A DNA stretch of 9,049 nt. Source: UBA10427 sp003500135. GTDB taxonomy: Bacteria > Bacteroidota > Bacteroidia > Cytophagales > Cyclobacteriaceae. The translations under genes and the position numbers were made by a program. Of the stretch, positions 1-5,525 are shown piece by piece; the first letter of the stretch is position 1; each line of letters opens with the position of its first letter. The stretch is taken from positions 1 to 9,049 of the forward strand of contig CAWZYQ010000158.1 of assembly GCA_963966275.1 (NCBI GenBank), given 5' to 3'. A model generated the notes under the pieces. The model was not told the DNA's origin. It was given only the letters and a program-made list of their open reading frames with translations, and searched no databases.

Positions 1-81
1 TGTCTAAGATACTAAATTTCAATAACTTATGCCACTAACTAAACGGCATTAAATTATGGTTACAAAATATCGGATGAATAT

Positions 82-801
82 TTAACCGTTAGGCCTTACG
101 TGCTTCAGTTTGCTAAAAATGTAAAACATTTCCAGGGCGATTTTTCGACTTACATCCCTGTATTTTTCTCTTTCATCTTCCCTGCCCAAATATCCTGCCG
201 GATCAGTAAAATCTATGCTTTCACGAAATAATGCCCCTTTTATCATTGGCAGGTTCATTTCCGCGGCATCCTGAAGGGTAATGGCAATGAAATTGGAAGC
301 AGGATTGTAATGATGCCGATATTTCTTCGGGAACAGATAAAATGGTTTAACCCCGTAACTGTAGTATACCTCGTAAATGGGTTTCCCATCATCAAGGTTT
401 TTGTAAATAATAAACCCAAAGTGCTCGAGCGTTTGGATGGTTAATGTATTGATCTCTTTTTTACCTATTCCTCCACTGTAAAATTTGAACTCCGGATGTC
501 CGTAGTAATATGCCGCAGCCATTGCCCATGCCTGGGCCATTTGACTAATAGCGCCATTGGCATAATCGATCAGCGTTACATCTATCGCCTCTCCATCCAG
601 TATTTTATCCTTAAATTGAGTTACAATCCTGTCAAGATATATCCTCCTTACTTCATCAATATTATCAAATTCTTTGTACAGGTATTTTACTTCATCATTT
701 AAAATAGGATATAGCTTATTTGGTTGGCCCATAGCTGAATGCGAAAAGGCCAAAATGCAGCATAACACTAATAAAAATAAAAACTGTGGTGGATTTTTCA
801 T
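82..801 (-). CDS. Exported LMW-PTP/arsenate reductase-like protein with a lost active site (predicted pseudoenzyme)
   Basis: 239 residues. Residues 1-25 look like a Sec signal peptide (one Lys, hydrophobic run 7-19, likely cut AMG|Q after G25; the Cys pair at 14-15 lacks a proper lipobox). The mature part resembles Bacteroidota proteins annotated as protein-tyrosine-phosphatase or thioredoxin-type arsenate reductase: AQAWAMAAAYYYG (89-101), YSGG (108-111), a C-terminal DP (D200-P201) and a final helix EKYRDVSRKIALEMFYIFSKL-like segment (212-232). The P-loop, normally C-T-H-N-S-R-R-S, reads D79-Y-A-N-G-A-I85-S86, so the nucleophilic Cys is Asp and the phosphate-binding Arg is Ile. The two later redox Cys positions read L176 and L184, and the mature chain has no Cys. 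Catalysis by the family mechanism is therefore not expected; a binding or structural role in the periplasm is an inference. The ATG overlaps the biotin carboxylase stop (ATGA), which fixes the start and suggests translational coupling. Homology rests on remembered family sequences. Confidence 0.62.
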   Translation of the reverse strand: MKNPPQFLFLLVLCCILAFSHSAMGQPNKLYPILNDEVKYLYKEFDNIDEVRRIYLDRIVTQFKDKILDGEAIDVTLIDYANGAISQMAQAWAMAAAYYYGHPEFKFYSGGIGKKEINTLTIQTLEHFGFIIYKNLDDGKPIYEVYYSYGVKPFYLFPKKYRHHYNPASNFIAITLQDAAEMNLPMIKGALFRESIDFTDPAGYLGREDEREKYRDVSRKIALEMFYIFSKLKHVRPNG

Positions 802-2288
802 TGCCTGGCCCTAAGTCGCCAATAAGAATTTTGTTTTATACCATTTTGTGTTGGCCATCCGTTTTTTTCTTTCTGATCAAGAGCAATAAAAGCCCCTAAA
901 GCAGCAGCATCGGCATCTACGATTTCCGATTTAAACGACTCTTTGTCAAAATACAATTCAATGAATTTTGTATTGAAATTGCCATTAACAAAATTCGGAT
1001 GCTCCATCACAAATTTACCAAATTCAAGCGTACTGGCAACACCCGTAATTCGATATTCGTCTATAGCCCTGATCATTCTATCGATTGCCTCCTGTCTGTT
1101 GCTTCCGTAGGTAACGAGTTTTGAGATCATAGGATCATAAAAAATCGGTATTTTCATGCCTTCTTCAAAACCATCATCTACTCTAACCCCGGGGCCCTGT
1201 GGTCTTTGATAAACTTCTAGCTTTCCGATATCCGGCAAAAAATTATTGAGAGGATCTTCTGCATAAACCCTTAACTCAATGGCATGACCCCGAATAGAAA
1301 GCTCTTCCTGAGTAAATGACAGCTCTTTACCTTCGGCAATCCTCACCTGTTCTTTCACAAGATCAATTCCGGTTACCAACTCGGTGACGGGGTGCTCTAC
1401 CTGGAGCCTGGTATTCATTTCCAGAAAATAAAAGTTGAGTTTGTCGTCTACCATAAATTCAACGGTACCTGCGCCATAGTACCCGCATGATTTTGCCACC
1501 TTCACTGCCGCCTCTCCCATTTCCTTTCTTTTTTCAGGTGTCAATACGCATGATGGCGCCTCTTCTATCACCTTTTGATGTCGTCGCTGGATAGAACATT
1601 CACGTTCGAACACATGGACAATATTGCCATGTAAATCACCCATGACCTGAAATTCGATATGCCTCGGATTGGTGACGAATTTCTCGATGAAAACCGACCC
1701 GTCACCAAAGGCTGCTTGGGCTTCACTAATGGCCCTTTGTATCTGCTCTTCTACTTCTTCTTCACGCTCAACCAATCGCATACCTTTACCACCGCCGCCG
1801 GCGCTGGCTTTGATCAAAATCGGAAAACCAATGCTGCGCGCCACATCGAGCGCTTCTTTGGCGTCAATAATGGCATGATCTGTTCCCGGAACCAGTGGAA
1901 TATCATATTTTTGAACAGCCTCTTTTGCGGCAAGCTTACTTCCCATTACCTTTATCGATTCGGGAGACGGACCGATAAAAATCAAACCTGCCTTTTTAAC
2001 TAACTCAGCAAAACCGGCATTTTCCGATAAAAAACCATACCCCGGATGTATTGCATCAACTTTTAGCCTTTTGCAGGCTTCTATAATGACATCTTGCCTA
2101 AGATATGATTCATTACTTGCAGGGGGGCCCAATCTTACAGCTTCATCTGCAAACTGTACATGTGGCGAATGTTTATCGGCGTCACTGTATACAGCAACTG
2201 TAGTGATACCCATTTCATTAAGCGAACGCATTACTCTTAGCGCTATTTCGCCTCTATTGGCTACAAGAACTTTCTTTATTTTTTTCAC
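798..2288 (-). CDS. accC: Biotin carboxylase subunit of acetyl-CoA/acyl-CoA carboxylase
   Basis: 496 residues. It carries out ATP- and bicarbonate-dependent carboxylation of biotin on a carrier protein, the first half-reaction of acetyl-CoA (or propionyl-CoA) carboxylase in the cytosol. The N-terminal domain starts VLVANRGEIALRV (8-19) and includes HPGYGFLSEN (81-90). The ATP-grasp domain has K118, K160, the glycine-rich ASAGGGGKGM (161-170), H210 and ERECSIQRRHQKVIEEAP (228-245, with K239). The active site reads E290-M-N292-T-R294 followed by LQVEHPVTE, with the C-terminal-domain Arg at R340 (IELRVYAEDP). All catalytic residues I know for E. coli AccC are present. At about 496 residues it is longer than E. 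coli AccC (about 450), like the forms paired with acyl-CoA carboxyltransferases. No biotin carrier or carboxyltransferase gene is nearby, so the acyl-CoA substrate is open. The start is GTG at 2286-2288; the next in-frame Met is residue 20, too late. Its stop overlaps the start of the following gene. Confidence 0.93.
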   Translation of the reverse strand: MKKIKKVLVANRGEIALRVMRSLNEMGITTVAVYSDADKHSPHVQFADEAVRLGPPASNESYLRQDVIIEACKRLKVDAIHPGYGFLSENAGFAELVKKAGLIFIGPSPESIKVMGSKLAAKEAVQKYDIPLVPGTDHAIIDAKEALDVARSIGFPILIKASAGGGGKGMRLVEREEEVEEQIQRAISEAQAAFGDGSVFIEKFVTNPRHIEFQVMGDLHGNIVHVFERECSIQRRHQKVIEEAPSCVLTPEKRKEMGEAAVKVAKSCGYYGAGTVEFMVDDKLNFYFLEMNTRLQVEHPVTELVTGIDLVKEQVRIAEGKELSFTQEELSIRGHAIELRVYAEDPLNNFLPDIGKLEVYQRPQGPGVRVDDGFEEGMKIPIFYDPMISKLVTYGSNRQEAIDRMIRAIDEYRITGVASTLEFGKFVMEHPNFVNGNFNTKFIELYFDKESFKSEIVDADAAALGAFIALDQKEKNGWPTQNGIKQNSYWRLRARQ

Positions 2289-2331
2289 AATGTTGGTATT
2301 TTGTTCTTTTCAGTTTCGGATATATGTAGAT

Positions 2332-2364
2332 CAAAAACTATGAATTTATTTATATTATATCAAA
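2332..2364 (-). promoter_or_regulatory. Candidate promoter for accC
   Basis: On the minus strand TTTG (complement of 2361-2364) is followed after 20 bases by TAGTTTTTG (complement of 2332-2340). This resembles the Bacteroidota form TTTG-N(17-23)-TAnnTTTG but carries one extra base inside the -7 element. Transcription would start near 2325, giving a leader of roughly 35-40 bases before the GTG. It is a tentative call, since A/T-rich DNA gives such near-matches by chance. Confidence 0.33.
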
Positions 2365-2400
2365 ATACTGTTACAATTTTATAGAAATCAAACCGTTGAA

Positions 2401-2437
2401 TTCGAAACCTCATTACACTAAAAATGAGCTATTCGAA
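2401..2437. promoter_or_regulatory. Nested inverted repeat in the accC/spt divergent promoter region, possible operator
   Basis: An inner pair CTCATT (2409-2414) and AATGAG (2423-2428) with an 8-base loop is flanked by two copies of the self-complementary hexamer TTCGAA (2401-2406 and 2432-2437). The hexamer centres are 31 bases apart, about three helical turns. The structure sits between the two predicted divergent promoters, ending 6 bases before the spt -35-like element. No T-tract follows, so it does not look like a terminator. Binding by a dimeric regulator is an inference. Confidence 0.4.
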
Positions 2438-2443
2438 GTCATA

Positions 2444-2477
2444 TTTTTGTCACCGTGATAATTTAGTATTAAATTTG
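2444..2477 (+). promoter_or_regulatory. Bacteroidota-type promoter of the spt-like gene
   Basis: TTTTTG at 2444-2449 is followed after exactly 20 bases by TAAATTTG at 2470-2477, a full match to the Bacteroidota -7 consensus TAnnTTTG with a TTTG at proper spacing. The start of transcription would be near 2483, leaving about a 30-base leader that contains an A-rich stretch with weak AAGAAG purines shortly before the GTG. Confidence 0.72.
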
Positions 2478-2513
2478 CGTTTTAATTGAAGGGATTAACT
2501 AAAAAAGAAGCGC

Positions 2514-3761
2514 GTGGATATTTTTGAAAAATTAGTTACGGAAAGAACTCCTCTGGGGCATTATTCCAATATAAATGCTGAAGGATATTTTATGTTCCCT
2601 AAACTCGAGGGACAAATTCAACCTCGTATGCATTTCAAAGGCAGAGAGGTGCTTACTTGGAGTTTAAATAATTATCTTGGCCTGGCCAATCACCCCGAAG
2701 TACGTAAGGCGGATGCTGATGCCGCAGCTCAATGGGGACTTGCTTATCCAATGGGTGCCCGCATTATGTCGGGAAATACCACCGAACACGAAAAATTTGA
2801 AAAAGAATTAGCCGGATTTGTAGGAAAAGAATCGGCAATGTTGCTCAACTACGGTTATCAGGGCATAATGTCAATCATTGATACTGTGGTAGACCGTAAA
2901 GACGTGGTGGTGTATGACTCTGAGTCACACGCTTGTATAATCGATGGTTTAAGAATGCACATTGGAAAACGATTCGTTTTTCCACACAACGATATTGCCA
3001 ACCTTGAAAAACAGCTTGAGCGGGCAAAAAAAATAACCGACGAAACCGGTGGGGGTATTCTTGTAATTACTGAGGGTGTGTTCGGTATGTCTGGCGACCT
3101 GGGTAATATTAAAGATATCGTTGACCTAAAAAAGAAATTTCAATTCAGGCTGTTAATTGATGATGCACATGGCTTTGGTACCATGGGCAAGACCGGCGCT
3201 GGCGCTGGCGAGCACTTTGGGGTTCAGGATGAAGTTGACCTTTATTTCTCAACATTTGCCAAGTCAATGGCCAGTATAGGTGCATTTGTTGCCGGAAATG
3301 CCAAGATTATTGAATACCTGAGATATAGTGTCCGTTCTCAAATCTTTGCAAAGTCGCTTCCAATGCCTTTGGTTATCGGTGGAAGAAAGAGATTGGAGCT
3401 GTTGCGAACCAAACCGGAACTGAAAGATAATCTTTGGAAAATAGTAAATGCCCTGCAATCAGGGCTCAGGGAAAAAGGTTTTAACCTTGGTAAAACGCAG
3501 TCTCCTGTTACACCTGTATTACTGGGTGGTACCGGACTGGAAGCAGCTCACCTGGTCTATGATCTAAGGGAGCGATTCAATATATTCTGTTCAGCAGTCA
3601 TTTACCCCGTAGTTCCCAAAGACGTGATAATGCTACGTTTGATCCCAACTTCTGTCCATAGCCTGGAAGATGTGAAGGAAACAATTGCTGCTTTCGAAGC
3701 AATACACGACAAGCTAAAGGGCGGGTATTATCGCAAGGAAGGGCAGCCTCAAATGGCTTAA
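2514..3761 (+). CDS. spt: Serine palmitoyltransferase-like PLP enzyme (or cysteate fatty-acyltransferase)
   Basis: 415 residues, a PLP-dependent alpha-oxoamine synthase. It condenses an amino acid with an acyl-CoA or acyl-ACP, losing CO2, to give a 3-keto base: the committed step of sphingolipid synthesis with serine, or of capnine-type sulfonolipids with cysteate. Fold type I signs are NNYLGLANHPEV (52-63), YDSESHAC with H139 expected to stack on PLP, ITEGVFGMSGD (185-195), DDAHGFG with D217 facing the pyridine nitrogen and H219, and STFAKSMAS with Schiff-base K250. The N-terminus (MDIFEKLV, then YFMFPKLEGQI) matches Bacteroidota Spt-type proteins better than glycine C-acetyltransferase (Kbl). 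The start is GTG at 2514: an in-frame stop lies at 2496-2498 and the next Met would remove the conserved N-terminus. It is divergent from accC behind a strong promoter. Serine against cysteate cannot be settled from motifs; Cytophagales gliders are known for sulfonolipids, so both remain open. Confidence 0.85.
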   Translation: MDIFEKLVTERTPLGHYSNINAEGYFMFPKLEGQIQPRMHFKGREVLTWSLNNYLGLANHPEVRKADADAAAQWGLAYPMGARIMSGNTTEHEKFEKELAGFVGKESAMLLNYGYQGIMSIIDTVVDRKDVVVYDSESHACIIDGLRMHIGKRFVFPHNDIANLEKQLERAKKITDETGGGILVITEGVFGMSGDLGNIKDIVDLKKKFQFRLLIDDAHGFGTMGKTGAGAGEHFGVQDEVDLYFSTFAKSMASIGAFVAGNAKIIEYLRYSVRSQIFAKSLPMPLVIGGRKRLELLRTKPELKDNLWKIVNALQSGLREKGFNLGKTQSPVTPVLLGGTGLEAAHLVYDLRERFNIFCSAVIYPVVPKDVIMLRLIPTSVHSLEDVKETIAAFEAIHDKLKGGYYRKEGQPQMA

Positions 3762-3787
3762 AAGTGCGAAAAAAGGTTTTTCGACTT
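3762..3787 (+). terminator. Weak hairpin after the spt-like gene
   Basis: Right after the stop codon, AAGT-G-CGAAAAA (3762-3773) pairs with TTTTTCGACTT (3777-3787), leaving one bulged G and a three-base loop. A modest T-run (ATTTTT, about 3792-3797) follows. The stem is mostly A-T, so it may cause only partial termination and let some transcription reach the Hc1-like gene. Confidence 0.35.
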
Positions 3788-3863
3788 GTTGATTTTTAAA
3801 CATTTTGGCTATATTGCTTCTATGTTGATTTGACTTTTTATTAACCCTATTAAAAGAACAAAT

Positions 3864-4040
3864 ATGAAAAGATACGATGAGTTAAAAGACCTCATGATGT
3901 CACTTGAAGCTGACTTTCATAAGTTTTACGAAAAAGGGAATCAAGCTGCCGGAACACGTGTAAGGAAGGGTATGCAGGAAATGAAAAACCTCGCTCAGGA
4001 TATCAGAAAAGAAGTTCAGGACATGAAAAACGCGGGTTGA
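3864..4040 (+). CDS. Small Hc1/histone H1-like protein
   Basis: 58 residues, MKRYDELKDL... to ...QDMKNAG. Residues 25-51 (GNQAAGTRVRKGMQ, then MKNLAQDIRKEV) match the core of chlamydial Hc1 (GNKAAAQRVRTGS..., then a similar helix ending YRKES), and short proteins of this kind are commonly annotated as histone H1 in Cytophagales and relatives. It looks fully helical, with residues 4-23 and 31-55 likely forming two amphipathic helices. Unlike chlamydial Hc1 it has no lysine/alanine-rich tail: I count 12 basic and 10 acidic residues, net about +2. Nucleoid binding is thus suggested by family only. It starts at ATG 102 bases after the spt-like stop, with an A-rich leader and no clear Shine-Dalgarno site. 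A poor promoter-like pair (TTG 3789-3791, 18 bases, TATATTG 3810-3816) lies upstream, so it may use its own promoter or readthrough. Confidence 0.8.
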   Translation: MKRYDELKDLMMSLEADFHKFYEKGNQAAGTRVRKGMQEMKNLAQDIRKEVQDMKNAG

Positions 4041-4062
4041 ATAGCTTGATAAAAAAGACATT

Positions 4063-4098
4063 AAAAAAGGAGACTGGATCGATTCAATCTCCTTTTTT
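4063..4098. terminator. Bidirectional terminator between the Hc1-like gene and dapA
   Basis: A nearly symmetrical hairpin is centred at 4080/4081. AAAAAAGGAGA (4063-4073) pairs perfectly with TCTCCTTTTTT (4088-4098), and the inner TGGATC/GATTCA part extends the stem with one C-A mismatch and one G-T pair. It gives a T-tract after a G/C-containing stem in both directions. It starts 22 bases after the Hc1-like stop and lies 14 bases beyond the dapA stop, so it can end both convergent transcripts. Confidence 0.85.
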
Positions 4099-4112
4099 AT
4101 TTATGACCACTA

Positions 4113-4985
4113 TTAACGATTCAGAAATGCTGATATTTTTTTCCGTAACCCATCAGAACCCTTTACCAGAGGCAATCTGACATGATTTTCGACATATCCC
4201 ATCAATGCCAGTGTTTCTTTGACGCCTACAGGGCTACTTTCTTTATACATCAATGGGTTTATTTCATTTAATTCGAATAATAATTTCTGTGCAGATGCAT
4301 AATCGCCGCTCAATGCATGCCTGACCATATCAGACATCATTTTTGGAAAAGCATTAGCCATGACCGAGATTACACCAGAAGCACCAATTGAGATCATGGG
4401 AACGGTAGCCATATCATCGCCACTGATCATGAGAAAACCATCAGGTTTGTGTGCCATGATATCAGTGATTTGTCCAAAGTCACCGGAAGCCTCTTTTATA
4501 CCTACAATATTGGGATGTTCAGCTAACGCTAATGTCGTTTCAGCTTTCATATTTGACCCTGTTCTTTTTGGAACATTGTAGAGGATGATGGGCGCCGGAC
4601 AAACATCAGCAATGGCCTTGTAATGCTCGATGATCCCTTTTTGTGAGGGTCGGTTGTAATACGGGCTCACACTCAACAGGGCATCCACACCATTCCAATC
4701 CATCTCTTTTACATGGTCAATTATATCTTGTGTATCATAGCCGCCAGTGCCGTATACAATTGGTAAACCTTTAGGATTGTGATCAATTACATGTTTAAGC
4801 AATTTATGTTTTTCCGATTTGTTGGTAGTGGCTGATTCGCCGGTAGTGCCGTTCACAACAAAATAATCAACACCACCTTCTGAATGAAATTTCAGTAGTT
4901 TTTCAAAGCTATTATAGTCGATTTCCAGGTTTTCGAAAAAGGGAGTGATCAATGCTACTCCTGTTCCTTTTAATTTAGATTGCAT
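4113..4985 (-). CDS. dapA: 4-hydroxy-tetrahydrodipicolinate synthase
   Basis: 290 residues, the usual length. It condenses pyruvate with aspartate semialdehyde in the cytosol, the first committed step toward diaminopimelate for peptidoglycan and lysine. It is a (beta/alpha)8 class I aldolase-type enzyme. NGTTGES carries T47-T48, SVSPYYNRP carries Y110, ILYNVPKRTG carries Y136 and R141, and GIKEASGD carries the Schiff-base K164; GVISVMAN (204-211) is the usual late motif. All active-site residues match E. coli with an offset of three. At the lysine-allosteric site, E. coli H53 and H56 correspond to K56 and K59 here, and N80 to Y83, which suggests weak or no lysine feedback (inference). The start ATG lies 6 bases after the upstream gene's stop, with an A/T-rich leader (ATAAGCATTT) and no Shine-Dalgarno site. 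It is the last gene of the ligA operon, before a strong terminator. Confidence 0.95.
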   Translation of the reverse strand: MQSKLKGTGVALITPFFENLEIDYNSFEKLLKFHSEGGVDYFVVNGTTGESATTNKSEKHKLLKHVIDHNPKGLPIVYGTGGYDTQDIIDHVKEMDWNGVDALLSVSPYYNRPSQKGIIEHYKAIADVCPAPIILYNVPKRTGSNMKAETTLALAEHPNIVGIKEASGDFGQITDIMAHKPDGFLMISGDDMATVPMISIGASGVISVMANAFPKMMSDMVRHALSGDYASAQKLLFELNEINPLMYKESSPVGVKETLALMGYVENHVRLPLVKGSDGLRKKISAFLNR

Positions 4986-4991
4986 AAATGC

Positions 4992-5513
4992 TTATATTGA
5001 TTTGGTGTAATGATAAATCTCTTTTAGTAAATCCTGAAGATTTTTTTCGTTATCGATTTTTATCATAAAATCGTAAAAAGGGCCTTTTTCTTCATGAAAA
5101 GCGCCTATCCGGCATTTCGCCTTACAGGCAGCTAATATGAGGTCTGTAAAAACAGTAGTATCGGTATCGGCATGGATGAAATAGTCGTACGCCTGAAGAA
5201 GTTTCTTTCCGGCTTTTTCATTTTTGATATTTCCAAAGAAGCCCACATCTCTTTTGTTCAACTGAACCATAGATTCGTCAAGACCGACATCAGGTTTATC
5301 GGCATTTTTACTCAGAAAATATATGGCATCAACGTCTTTTCCATCGTCACTAAACTTTGAAATAAACCGATTGACGGCCTTAAACTTTTCATTTCCCCGA
5401 GCGGTGAAAAGAACGCATACTTTTTTAGCCTCGTTGTAAGTTACGCTGTAGCGTTTAACTCTATTCTTTTTAAGGTGTTTTTTGATTGAAAAATTAATCC
5501 CCAGATGTTTCAT
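4992..5513 (-). CDS. DUF6913-like conserved protein between ligA and dapA
   Basis: 173 residues, function unknown. I recognise the pattern of a small Bacteroidota family (DUF6913 as far as I recall) that often sits next to ligA and dapA. The N-terminus is strongly basic (KKHLKKNRVKR, 11-21). There follows an alternating strand/helix body: KVCVLFTARG (31-40), DAIYFLSKN (62-70), the family-like FFG (92-94) after a KRD turn, YDYFIHADTD (109-118) and FTDLILAACKAKCRIGAF (122-139). There is no signal peptide and no clear membrane segment, so it is probably cytosolic, and I see no known catalytic motif. It lies 12 bases after ligA and 6 before dapA, so all three are co-transcribed; this argues for a basic cellular role but does not define it. 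Confidence 0.72.
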   Translation of the reverse strand: MKHLGINFSIKKHLKKNRVKRYSVTYNEAKKVCVLFTARGNEKFKAVNRFISKFSDDGKDVDAIYFLSKNADKPDVGLDESMVQLNKRDVGFFGNIKNEKAGKKLLQAYDYFIHADTDTTVFTDLILAACKAKCRIGAFHEEKGPFYDFMIKIDNEKNLQDLLKEIYHYTKSI

Positions 5514-5525
5514 TTAAAAAGTCAT

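Noticed and set aside
29..49. ATGCC/GGCAT inverted repeat downstream of the first gene, possible terminator
   Set aside because: Only 5 pairs with an 11-base loop and no T-tract on the minus strand.
496..702. Plus-strand 68-codon open frame opposite the exported protein gene
   Set aside because: The minus-strand gene has a signal peptide and recognisable family motifs across this stretch; the plus frame is low-complexity Ile/Tyr/Phe-rich noise.
1659..2003. Plus-strand open frames opposite the biotin carboxylase, ligA and dapA genes
   Set aside because: They lie antisense inside well-supported conserved genes, have no family-like sequence, promoter or leader, and are explained as shadow frames.
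3195..3211. Short tandem GGCGCT repeat on the plus strand
   Set aside because: It is coding sequence for an alternating Gly-Ala stretch (GAGAG, 228-232) in the spt-like enzyme, a normal family segment.
3789..3816. TTG, 18 bases, TATATTG as a promoter for the Hc1-like gene
   Set aside because: The -7 element lacks one T of the TAnnTTTG core, so it is too weak to list as a feature; mentioned only in the gene entry.
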